Assembly: GCA_018240785.1 (NCBI GenBank)
Contig: JAFEFC010000028.1
Location: 1 to 59,605, forward strand
Reading direction: 5' to 3'
Source of the DNA: Pseudomonadota bacterium
GTDB taxonomy: Bacteria; Pseudomonadota; Gammaproteobacteria; Burkholderiales; Rhodocyclaceae
DNA length: 59,605 nt
The notes beneath the pieces were generated by a model. The model had not been told where the DNA came from and searched no databases. It saw nothing but the letters and a program-made list of their open reading frames with translations. Shown here in pieces: positions 46,405 through 53,188 of this stretch; position 1 is the stretch's first letter; each line of letters begins with the position of its first letter. Made by a program: the position numbers and the translations under genes.

Positions 46405-48557
46405 GCTTCGGCTTCTTCAGCGGCGGCCATCTGCTTGAAGTCGTCCAGCAGGTCGTCGGGCAGCGCCTTGTTCTGCAGGCCGGGGAGCCCCTGGTTCTCC
46501 CACCAGTCTCCTGCCTCGACGTAGTGCTGCCGCATGTAGCCTGCCAGCTCCTGAAGATCCCTCGGCATGGCTTCGTCGGGGTCGGGTGCCGGCAGCGGCA
46601 TGCGGACTTTCCAGAGGTTGCCGCCCTCGATCAGCGCGAAGCACTGCCCCTTGGGCAGCGCCACCACATGCGCCGGCTCGATCAGCGGCACGCTGTTGCT
46701 ACTGATGCGGTCCTGGGTGTTGGACGTGAACGCGGTATTGCCGTGCGGGTCGGAGCTGTCGGTGGCGCCGCTCATCAGTGCCGTGGCGTACACCTCGACC
46801 TTGGGCAGTTGTCGCGTCAGCAGCTCGGCAGTGGCGGTCTCGCGCACGCGCAGCATGAACAGGTTGTTGAAGTTGCCGACCACCTGGCCGGCCTTGGCGC
46901 GGTTGCCGATGCGCGCCTCGATGTCGCTCAAGGTCTGCGTGTAGGCCGTCACCTGCACGCCGGCACCGCCGCCTTTGTTGACCATCGGGATGAACTCATC
47001 GCCCATGAGTTCATTGAATTCGTCGGCGTGTACGTTGATCGGGATCCTGGGGCCCACGGCTGCGCCGGGCAGCCCGTCGTCGATGCCGAACTTGTAGATG
47101 TGGCCGGCGACCGAGACCAGATCGCTGAACATCGAGTTGCCCACCGCCGCCGCGACTTCGGCGTCGGACAGCGCGTCCAGCCCCACGTAGACCACCGCGC
47201 GTTTGCGGATGACCTGCATCCAGTCGAAGATCGGCCGCGGGTCGGACAGGTCGGAATAGTTCGGCGCGAGCAGTTGCGCGATCTTGCCGGTGGTGAGCTT
47301 CTCCAGCAACGGCAGCAGCGAGGCGACGATCTTGTCGAAGTACGTCCGGTCGTAGCGCACAGCGCTGCGCAGGCCGTCGAGCACCGGGTCATAGATGCGC
47401 ACCTGGGACAGGTACTGTTCGAGGGCCACCACGCGCTTCTCGCGCCCGATCATGTTGCGCGGGATGTTCCTGTCGTTCAGCCTCGCCTCGAGCTGGACGA
47501 TGACCTCCCAGGCCTTCGGCTCGCTCCTGGCGAAGTAGTGCTGGGCGTACTCGATGAACAGCGCGTCAATGTTGATGACGTGGCGCTGGATCAACAGGTA
47601 GTCCGGCCGCTGCCCCAGTTCGACCAGGGCGCGAGCGATGATGTTGACGAAGCGCCAGGCGAATTCGCGGAACGCGGCGCTGTTGCCTTCACCCGAGAGC
47701 TGTCCGGCGATGCGCGTGGCCACCTCAGAGATCCGCCCGAACCGACCCACGGCGTTGTAGCGCGCCGAGATGTCCGGCCAGCCCAGATGGAAGACGTAGA
47801 ATTCGCCCTCCCGCCCTGCCCGCCTGGCCTCGACGTACATGCGCTTCAACAGGTCCGCATCGCCCTTGGGGTCGAAGACGATCACCACCTCATGCTCGCC
47901 GCGCTCCCTGCGGCGGATGTCCTGGGTGATGAACAGCTCGGCCAGCCGCGTCTTGCCCACGCGCGTGGTGCCCAGCACCAGGGTGTGCCCAACGCGCTCG
48001 CCCAGCGGCAGGGTGACGTCGACCTCGTGCGGCTCGATGCCATGCAGGCGCGGCATTCCCCCGACCGGCGGCAGCGGCCGCGCCGGGTTGAGCGGGCTGT
48101 CCCAGGCCAGCGCGCGCGCCAGCGTCGAGACGGGAAACGGCGCGAACTCGAGCCGCTCCTCCAGCCGCCGGGCGAGGCGGTAGATCGCCGTCGGCTCGAC
48201 GTAACGGCGAAACTCCGGCCGGTAGGTCTGCATCAGCCGGTGCGTGTGCCCCTGCTCCCAGCGAAAGCCCCGGCCGACAAACAGCCTTAGCTCACTCACG
48301 GGGACGTCGCGGCTGGTCATCACGTAGCGCGGCAGGCGGCGGATGTTGCGGCGAAGGCGCAGGATCGCCCAGGCATCGCGCAGGCGAATCGCGCCGAAGG
48401 TCAGGAAGGCCAGCGCCGCGCCCAGGCCGAGCAGCGGGTTCAGCGCGAGCGACCACGGTGCCACCAGGCACAGAATCGCGGCGCCGGCGCAGACCGCCAC
48501 GGTATAGAGCTCCACCGCTGGCCGCAGCAGAACCTCGACCGCATGCGGCTGGGCCAT
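46401..48557 (-). CDS. traD: Type IV coupling protein TraD (TIGR03743, SXT/TOL type)
   Basis: The 718-residue ATPase brings the relaxase-DNA complex to the secretion channel. Two N-terminal membrane segments (VAVCAGAAILCLVAP, LLGLGAALAFLTFG) precede the motor domain. Walker A GTTRVGKT is near residue 195, Walker B includes VIVFDPKGDADLL, and NVHADEFNEL and QVTAYTQTLSDIEAR follow. Length and motifs match the family. It is 8 bp downstream of TIGR03765. Confidence 0.93.
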   Translation of the reverse strand: MAQPHAVEVLLRPAVELYTVAVCAGAAILCLVAPWSLALNPLLGLGAALAFLTFGAIRLRDAWAILRLRRNIRRLPRYVMTSRDVPVSELRLFVGRGFRWEQGHTHRLMQTYRPEFRRYVEPTAIYRLARRLEERLEFAPFPVSTLARALAWDSPLNPARPLPPVGGMPRLHGIEPHEVDVTLPLGERVGHTLVLGTTRVGKTRLAELFITQDIRRRERGEHEVVIVFDPKGDADLLKRMYVEARRAGREGEFYVFHLGWPDISARYNAVGRFGRISEVATRIAGQLSGEGNSAAFREFAWRFVNIIARALVELGQRPDYLLIQRHVINIDALFIEYAQHYFARSEPKAWEVIVQLEARLNDRNIPRNMIGREKRVVALEQYLSQVRIYDPVLDGLRSAVRYDRTYFDKIVASLLPLLEKLTTGKIAQLLAPNYSDLSDPRPIFDWMQVIRKRAVVYVGLDALSDAEVAAAVGNSMFSDLVSVAGHIYKFGIDDGLPGAAVGPRIPINVHADEFNELMGDEFIPMVNKGGGAGVQVTAYTQTLSDIEARIGNRAKAGQVVGNFNNLFMLRVRETATAELLTRQLPKVEVYATALMSGATDSSDPHGNTAFTSNTQDRISSNSVPLIEPAHVVALPKGQCFALIEGGNLWKVRMPLPAPDPDEAMPRDLQELAGYMRQHYVEAGDWWENQGLPGLQNKALPDDLLDDFKQMAAAEEAEA

Positions 48558-48565
48558 GCGCGCAC

Positions 48566-49099
48566 CTACTGCTCGACGCCGGTGGGCGTGATGAGCACCG
48601 GGTAGTGGCGCAGCCCGAGGCGATGGGCCAGGTCGTCACCGGAGGCCGGAGACAGGATGAGGCCGGCAGCCAGGCGGCGCAGTTCTGCGAGGGCCGCAGC
48701 CGAGTCCACGTTGACCACGAGGCCCACGGCGCGCAGATCGTGCAGCGCTTCCTGCCGCTGCTGCAGCCAGGCGCGCGAACGCTCGTCATCGCCGACCAGG
48801 AACAGCGGCGTCAGGCCCGGCGCCCGGATGACCCGGTGCTGCACCTCGCCCGGCGACAGTTGCGTCGAGCGCACCGGCAACATGGCAGCTTCTGCGTCGG
48901 CGGCGTTGCCTACGCGAGGGGCTGGCTTCGGGGCCGGCGGTGTGGCGTGTTCCGGCTGGGGATCCAGGGATTGGTAGTACGGCAGCGCGGAAGCACCGCC
49001 ACGGTCTTCGACAACGATCAGCGGCGCGGAGGCGCTCTCGGCGAAGGCGGTGCACGTGGTCAGCAGCCCGACGGCAGCGATGTGGATGATGGGGTTCAT
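48566..49099 (-). CDS. ICE protein, TIGR03765 (PFL_4695) family
   Basis: The 177-residue exported protein has a short signal peptide (MNPIIHIAAVGLLTTCTAFA). Family features are PLIVVEDRGGASALPYYQSL and a C-terminal GLVVNVDSAAALAELRRLAAGLILSPASGDDLAHRLGLRHYPVLITPTGVEQ, which looks thioredoxin-like with a cis-Pro-type HYPVLITP but no CxxC. It overlaps the transglycosylase stop by 4 bp. Confidence 0.87.
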   Translation of the reverse strand: MNPIIHIAAVGLLTTCTAFAESASAPLIVVEDRGGASALPYYQSLDPQPEHATPPAPKPAPRVGNAADAEAAMLPVRSTQLSPGEVQHRVIRAPGLTPLFLVGDDERSRAWLQQRQEALHDLRAVGLVVNVDSAAALAELRRLAAGLILSPASGDDLAHRLGLRHYPVLITPTGVEQ

Positions 49100-49716
49100 G
49101 GTGTGGTGGCCTGGACGATTGAAATGGGACCGCCTGGGTCGAGCACGCGAGTCAGGTGCCGATGCACACTGCGCCGGTAGCGCGCTGCGGGTGCCCCGCC
49201 GGCGGGCCGGTGGTAGCGGCCGATGGCGAGCAACCAGTCCTCGCCCGGCGTGTGCTGTTCGCGCAGGATTTCCGCAGCGATGGCAAGGTTGCGGTAGGGG
49301 TCCAGCAGCTCGCAGGGCTGCGTGTAGCGATGCGTGTGGTAGCCGAGATTGACCTGGCCCAGGCCGGCGTCGATGCGCTTGGCCGGCGTGTGGGCGAGCG
49401 CCCGGTGCAGCCCGGCGCAGGCGTCAGTGCGGGTGGCATAGCGCTGTGGTACGCCCGCGACGTTGAGCGTCCACGGCCAGGGGATCAGGCGCCCGCGCAG
49501 CCTGGTGCCGCTCTCCTGCAAGGCCACTGCATATAGCACCCTGGCCGGCACGTCTGCGCGGCGTGCCGCCAGTTGATAGGCCGGCGGTGGCACCTCACGC
49601 GCCAAGGCAGCCAATGACCAGCCCCCGGTCGCGAGCAGCAGCGCGGCGCTTACGAAGCGGAGGGCGACGCCGGATAGCCGGAGCTCCCGGCCGAAGGTCC
49701 CTATTGCCGCAGCCAT
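49096..49716 (-). CDS. Lytic transglycosylase (SLT domain) of the transfer system
   Basis: The 206-residue protein has a signal anchor (LRFVSAALLLATGGWSLAALA). The SLT catalytic motif ALQESG (Glu near residue 70) is followed by GLGQVNLGYH and AIGRYHRPAGG. VirB1-like enzymes open the peptidoglycan for the conjugation channel. It overlaps TIGR03759 by 16 bp. Confidence 0.89.
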   Translation of the reverse strand: MAAAIGTFGRELRLSGVALRFVSAALLLATGGWSLAALAREVPPPAYQLAARRADVPARVLYAVALQESGTRLRGRLIPWPWTLNVAGVPQRYATRTDACAGLHRALAHTPAKRIDAGLGQVNLGYHTHRYTQPCELLDPYRNLAIAAEILREQHTPGEDWLLAIGRYHRPAGGAPAARYRRSVHRHLTRVLDPGGPISIVQATTP

Positions 49717-50426
49717 TCGCCGTTCGCCTCGCGCACCACGGCCGGCAGATCGCCGGGCAGGCCGAGCGATAGCCAGCGCCCCGCGTCATGGTTGAGCGTG
49801 ATCGTGCGGGCACGCACCCTGGCCGGGTCGATGCCCACCTCGATGGCCCACTGCCGGATGCGCGCATCGTCCTGGCGGGTACCGACCATGTAGAGATCGA
49901 AGGCGGTGCCGGCCGCCTGCAATTGCTGCACGCGCTGCGCGCACGGTGCGCAGTCGTCCTTGACGAACACCGCCAGGCGCCCGGAGCCGGTATTGCCGGC
50001 CCCCTGAACCTTTGCGCCGGGCAGGCTCACGCGCGGCTGGCCGGGAAACAGGCGCTGCCATGCCTCGTCGTAGGCCCGCTGGTAGGCCAGCGTCTTGCCG
50101 ACGCGCCGGGCCTCGGCCTGCACCTGCAGCTCCGCGTAACGCCTGCGTTCCTCCTCGCTGCGGGCCTCGATGCCCAGCGCCGTGAGCGGATCGAGCGCTG
50201 GCGAATAGACCCCGAGCGGTCCCTGCATCAGCTCCCGGTAGCGTGTCCAGTCTTCGGCACTCAGCCCCCAGTCGCGGGCGTGGGACTCGTCGCTACGGAC
50301 AGTCGCCATCGGCCGCTCGCGGCCGGGGACAGTGGTCGTCGTGGCAGTGGGCTGGGCAACCGCGACCTGGATCGAGCTGGTCAGAAGCGCGACGGTCAGG
50401 AGGTTGACGGTCCTGTGCTGCGTCAC
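49701..50426 (-). CDS. ICE protein, TIGR03759 (PFL_4693) family
   Basis: The 241-residue exported protein starts MTQHRTVNLLTVALLTSSIQVAVA. The family segment WGLSAEDWTRYRELMQGPLGVYSPALDPLTALGIEARSEEERRRYAEL is followed by a thioredoxin-like C-terminal domain with CAPC (VKDDCAPCAQRVQQL). It is a probable periplasmic redox or folding factor for transfer proteins. It lies 9 bp after the coiled-coil gene. Confidence 0.89.
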   Translation of the reverse strand: MTQHRTVNLLTVALLTSSIQVAVAQPTATTTTVPGRERPMATVRSDESHARDWGLSAEDWTRYRELMQGPLGVYSPALDPLTALGIEARSEEERRRYAELQVQAEARRVGKTLAYQRAYDEAWQRLFPGQPRVSLPGAKVQGAGNTGSGRLAVFVKDDCAPCAQRVQQLQAAGTAFDLYMVGTRQDDARIRQWAIEVGIDPARVRARTITLNHDAGRWLSLGLPGDLPAVVREANGEWLRQ

Positions 50427-50435
50427 TTGCCCCTC

Positions 50436-51086
50436 CTATCGCTCAGGCACCGTCAGGCGGCGGACCTCGTCGCCGTGTCGGAAGACGGCACCGCCGTCCT
50501 CCATCACTTCGAGCCGCCAGCCGGCCTCGGTTTCACCGGCTCGCAGCAGACGGGCCTGGGCCAGCGCAGCCGCATCGGCAGGCAGGATCGACAGGAAGCG
50601 TTCGCCGGCTCGCAGCTCGACGCCGATCACCCGGAACGAAGGCTCAACATGCCGAGGCCTTGCCGGTGCGCGTACGGGTGGACGGGAAGCAGCCGTCGGT
50701 GCCGACCGGACGGTGGCAAGGCGCACTTCCAGCCGGTCGATGCGGGTCTGCAAGGACTGCAGATCAATGGTTGGCCTATCGTCGACTGCCTGTTCGAGCG
50801 CTTCTAGCCGTTGATCCAGCGCCACGCGCTCGGATTCATAGCGTCCCAAGGGCAGTGCAGCCGGCTCTTGCCGTTGCTGCTCGATCTCGCGGGCGAGTTC
50901 GGCCAGTTGTGCCTCCAACTCGGAGAGCTGCGTGGCAGGCACGGCATCTTCGGTCCTATCGGCTCGTGTCGACAGGATGACGTGGTCGATCACGACTACC
51001 GCGCTGATGAGCAGCAGCCAGGTGGCCGCGGCCACGCGCAACAGGGTGGTGCGATGCGACCGTTCGGTCTGAGCCGTCGTCATCAT
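50436..51086 (-). CDS. Membrane-anchored coiled-coil protein of the transfer operon
   Basis: The 216-residue protein has one N-terminal transmembrane segment (TLLRVAAATWLLLISAVVVIDHVIL). A coiled coil of about 80 residues follows (ATQLSELEAQLAELAREIEQQRQE ... LQSLQTRIDRLEVRL), then a C-terminal domain with PSFRVIGVELRAGERFLSILP. It is coupled to pilL by a 4-bp overlap. I do not recognise a named family; this position in related ICEs has an uncharacterised protein. Confidence 0.78.
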   Translation of the reverse strand: MMTTAQTERSHRTTLLRVAAATWLLLISAVVVIDHVILSTRADRTEDAVPATQLSELEAQLAELAREIEQQRQEPAALPLGRYESERVALDQRLEALEQAVDDRPTIDLQSLQTRIDRLEVRLATVRSAPTAASRPPVRAPARPRHVEPSFRVIGVELRAGERFLSILPADAAALAQARLLRAGETEAGWRLEVMEDGGAVFRHGDEVRRLTVPER

Positions 51087-51658
51087 GGCTGCACCGCCTC
51101 AGCAAGCGGGAGGGTCGCGGCAGGGTTATCGGCATTTCCGACGGGAGAAGGGATTGCTCCGGCCGGCTCGGCAGGGATCGTGGCCGACGTGAAGCACACC
51201 ACGCGAGCCCCCTCCTCTACGTGCAAGCTCCAGGCCGGACCGGCGAGGGTCAACAGTGCATCGCGCAACACCATTGGCCCGATCCGGTAGTGCGCCGCCG
51301 GCAGCGGGAGGGCGTCCAGGGCATCGGTTTCGGGGCCGCTACAGAGCCGGTAGCCGGAGCGCCGGAGCACATGGTTCAGCGCGTCGCCCACCGTCGCTTG
51401 CACGATGTCGGGCAGGCTCACCTCGATCACCTGCAGCAGCAGATCCCGCTGCGCCTCCGTCGGCTCGAGTTCGACCAGGGTGTAGCGGCCGTAGCGGACA
51501 ACCGGGATGTATTGCGGTGGGGAGATTGCAGGTTCGACCGCACCGGATGAATCGGCTGGCGTTGAGGACGGCGCGGTCGTCGCGCAGCCGGCCACCAGGG
51601 AGGCGGCCAGCGCCAGGCAAGCGCAGGCTGTTCGGCAATACGGGCGGGTTGATGGCAT
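51083..51658 (-). CDS. pilL: PilL N-terminal domain lipoprotein
   Basis: The 191-residue protein has a lipoprotein signal (CACLALAASLVAGC, lipobox VAGC). The PilL N-terminal domain follows: IPVVRYGRYTLVELEPTEAQRDLLLQVIEVSLPDIVQATVGDALNHVLRRSGYRLC, which resembles TcpQ-like secretin partners. In PFGI-1-class ICEs pilL heads the transfer operon, as here. No other type IVb pilus genes (pilN-pilV) are visible in the window. Confidence 0.87.
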   Translation of the reverse strand: MPSTRPYCRTACACLALAASLVAGCATTAPSSTPADSSGAVEPAISPPQYIPVVRYGRYTLVELEPTEAQRDLLLQVIEVSLPDIVQATVGDALNHVLRRSGYRLCSGPETDALDALPLPAAHYRIGPMVLRDALLTLAGPAWSLHVEEGARVVCFTSATIPAEPAGAIPSPVGNADNPAATLPLAEAVQP

Positions 51659-51832
51659 GGATCGGCTCGCTGCGATGCGGAGCCGACACCATCGCCATCC
51701 TGGGATGACACATCAGCAAACAAAGGGAATCGCCGCCTTGCCGATTCCTGGGGCAACGGGCTGCCTGCTGATCAAAAATGCGTCACGGCGCCCAGATGCC
51801 TGAGCGCCGGGCGGTGGCCGAGTTATCGAGAG

Positions 51833-51859
51833 GGTTATCCACAGCATTTGTGGATAACC
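51833..51859. promoter_or_regulatory. Palindrome of two DnaA-box-like sequences
   Basis: An 11-bp perfect inverted repeat (GGTTATCCACA and its complement) is separated by GCATT. Each arm contains TTATCCACA, an exact match to the DnaA-box consensus TTATNCACA. It lies 175 bp upstream of pilL and 51 bp before the CRISPR-like repeat. It could be part of an ICE replication origin, a DnaA-responsive operator, or another regulator's site. Confidence 0.6.
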
Positions 51860-51909
51860 GAAGGGAACTGTCAGGCGACACACGTACCGGCCTGGGGTCG
51901 AGTGGGCGG

Positions 51910-51941
51910 GTCGCGCCCCGCGTGGGCGCGTGGGTTGAAAC
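51910..51941 (+). CRISPR. Solitary type I-C-like CRISPR repeat unit
   Basis: The 32-nt sequence has the type I-C repeat layout: it begins GTCGCGCCCCGCGTGGG and ends GCGTGGGTTGAAAC. The stem is CGCGCCC/GGGCGCG around a CGCGT loop, followed by the 11-nt 3' handle ending TTGAAAC. Type I-C repeats usually end GGATTGAAAC, so one base of the handle differs. No complete second repeat follows. GTCG recurs exactly 34 nt later (51976), but no further similarity is clear. No cas gene is in the window. Confidence 0.65.
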
Positions 51942-52108
51942 TTTTCTACCGCATCGACCGCAAGCAATGGCGCGCGTCGGTAGCCAACCTTCCGGCAACG
52001 ACTGCGCATGTCATGAAGGCGGCCTTACAAACCCTCGCACTTCGGGTAGTGAGCAGGCGGTCGGCGAGCGATACCATTTTTCTGAGCCTTGATAGCCCGA
52101 GTTCCGTC

Positions 52109-52438
52109 ATGCCTTCGAAAACTGCTCTGATCCGTCTCATGCTTGCTGCACTGCTTGTCTCCCCAGCCACGAGCTCGGCCGACGACTTCCGCTCGCCAGG
52201 CGACAAACGCTGGTGGAAGGGTGAATGGAAAGAAGTGTACTGGGATGGGCCTTGTCAGGTGAAATCGGAGTCAAAGCGCGGCGAGTTCAAGCGTGAGATC
52301 AAATGCAAGGACGGCATCGGTGCCGATTGGCGTGGCGAGTGGAAAGATGAGTACTGGGATGGGCCATGCCTCGTGAAGCAGGACGTCAAGCGCGACGAGT
52401 TCAAGGAGGAGGTGAAGTGTGAGCGGCGCCATCAGTAG
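52109..52438 (+). CDS. Small exported protein with duplicated GEWK..YWDGPC motif
   Basis: The ATG at 52109 gives 109 residues. A signal peptide (MPSKTALIRLMLAALLVSPATSSA) is cleaved before DDFRSPGDKRWW. The mature part is two copies of a ~35-residue unit, G-EWK-(E/D)-(V/E)-YWDGPC-x-VK-x5-KR-x-EFK-x-E-(I/V)-KC, each with two cysteines. It is very rich in Lys, Glu and Trp. I do not recognise a family. It is the only gene between the two CRISPR-like elements, and the spacer of the second shares 10 nt with this gene (52362-52371). Confidence 0.72.
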   Translation: MPSKTALIRLMLAALLVSPATSSADDFRSPGDKRWWKGEWKEVYWDGPCQVKSESKRGEFKREIKCKDGIGADWRGEWKDEYWDGPCLVKQDVKRDEFKEEVKCERRHQ

Positions 52439-52519
52439 TCATCAATGCAGTTTCATGGAGTTCCCGTAGCCAAGCGCGAACGGCTCTCGCCCTCCATAGC
52501 GACCCACAGGTGACAGCGC

Positions 52520-52626
52520 GTCGCGCCCCGCGTGGGCGCGTCGGTTGCGTGGGTTGAAACGGCCATGCCTTGCGCGTGAAACATCAAATCGCCGGTCGCG
52601 CGCCCAGTGGGCGCCTGACCTTTCTG
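52520..52626 (+). CRISPR. CRISPR-like mini-array: repeat, 34-nt spacer, degenerate repeat
   Basis: The first unit (52520-52560) equals the repeat at 51910 except for a 9-nt insertion (TCGGTTGCG) before TGGGTTGAAAC. A 34-nt spacer (52561-52594), the normal type I-C length, follows. At 52595 there is a degenerate repeat starting GTCGCGCGCCCAGTGGGCGC. This keeps 19 of the first 23 bases and a 6-bp stem but loses the 3' handle, as terminal repeats of arrays do. There is no further repeat and no cas gene. Confidence 0.6.
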
Positions 52627-52698
52627 GCTCCGCACACTCGGACAGTCGCAATGTCCCGGATCGTCAGCCGGGTGCGCTACCAACGCCGACACTCCCGT

Positions 52699-53013
52699 TC
52701 AGGCGGCTTTCTTGAGGACGGCTGCCGGCACCGGGGCAACAGCCACTCGGTCCCGCAACTCCTTACCCGACTTGAAATGCGGCACGTATTTCCCGGGGAC
52801 ATGCACCGATTCGCCAGACTTCGGGTTGCGGCCCATGCGCGGCGGCCGGTAGTTCAGCGAAAAGCTGCCGAAGCCGCGAATCTCAATTCGACCGCCATGG
52901 GTGAGCGCATCGGTCATTGCGCCGAGGACCATCCTCACCGCCTCTTCCGCATCCCGTGCGACAAGCCGGGGAAAGCGCTGCGCGAGACGGTCGATGAGTT
53001 CTGATTTCGTCAT
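52699..53013 (-). CDS. ihfB: Integration host factor subunit beta-like protein
   Basis: The 104-residue protein matches IHF-beta: [60 protein letters not shown] with the DNA-intercalating proline in GRNPKSG, and [20 protein letters not shown] short extra tail ([12 protein letters not shown]) is unlike the chromosomal form. An ICE-borne copy could help ICE recombination, oriT function or host regulation. It is expressed apart from its neighbours from a nearby -10. Confidence 0.92.
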   Translation of the reverse strand: MTKSELIDRLAQRFPRLVARDAEEAVRMVLGAMTDALTHGGRIEIRGFGSFSLNYRPPRMGRNPKSGESVHVPGKYVPHFKSGKELRDRVAVAPVPAAVLKKAA

Positions 53014-53019
53014 CCGCGG

Positions 53020-53025
53020 ATTATA
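53020..53025 (-). promoter_or_regulatory. -10 element implying leaderless ihfB mRNA
   Basis: On the minus strand a perfect TATAAT ends 6 nt (CCGCGG) before the ihfB ATG, which would place transcription start at or beside the A of the start codon. No ribosome binding site precedes the ATG, consistent with a leaderless transcript. The -35 is weak. Confidence 0.5.
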
Positions 53026-53188
53026 TCAATCGAAACAGTAACTTCACGCTCGAGCAACATCCCGTGCCTGGTCCAGACCCTGAGCATGTAGGGGATTGGC
53101 CATGGCTCCTTCCTCACGATGGGGCAAGTCTGAACTGGGACAGGAAAAAAAGCGGCGACCCATTGGGCCGCCGGGATGTATCAGAGCA

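Larger units (their letters stand above)
51659..52108. other. 450-bp regulatory region upstream of pilL
   Basis: No gene is supported here. The region holds a 7-bp inverted repeat (GGAATCG 51726-51732, CGATTCC 51742-51748), a long palindrome with two DnaA-box-like sequences (51833-51859), and a CRISPR-repeat-like unit (51910-51941). It lies between the transfer operon start and a plus-strand small gene, so promoters in both directions are expected. Confidence 0.6.

Noticed and set aside
46524-48290. A 588-codon open frame antisense to traD
   Set aside because: Low-complexity His/Val/Leu-rich translation without domains; traD is complete on the other strand.
51942-51979. A second repeat after the solitary CRISPR-like unit (GTCG exactly 34 nt later)
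   Set aside because: Beyond the four bases GTCG there is no clear similarity to the repeat; the spacing may be chance.
51783-51998. Minus-strand frame with THAPTRGATR, considered a protein
   Set aside because: That peptide is the translation of the CRISPR-like repeat, a known source of spurious proteins.
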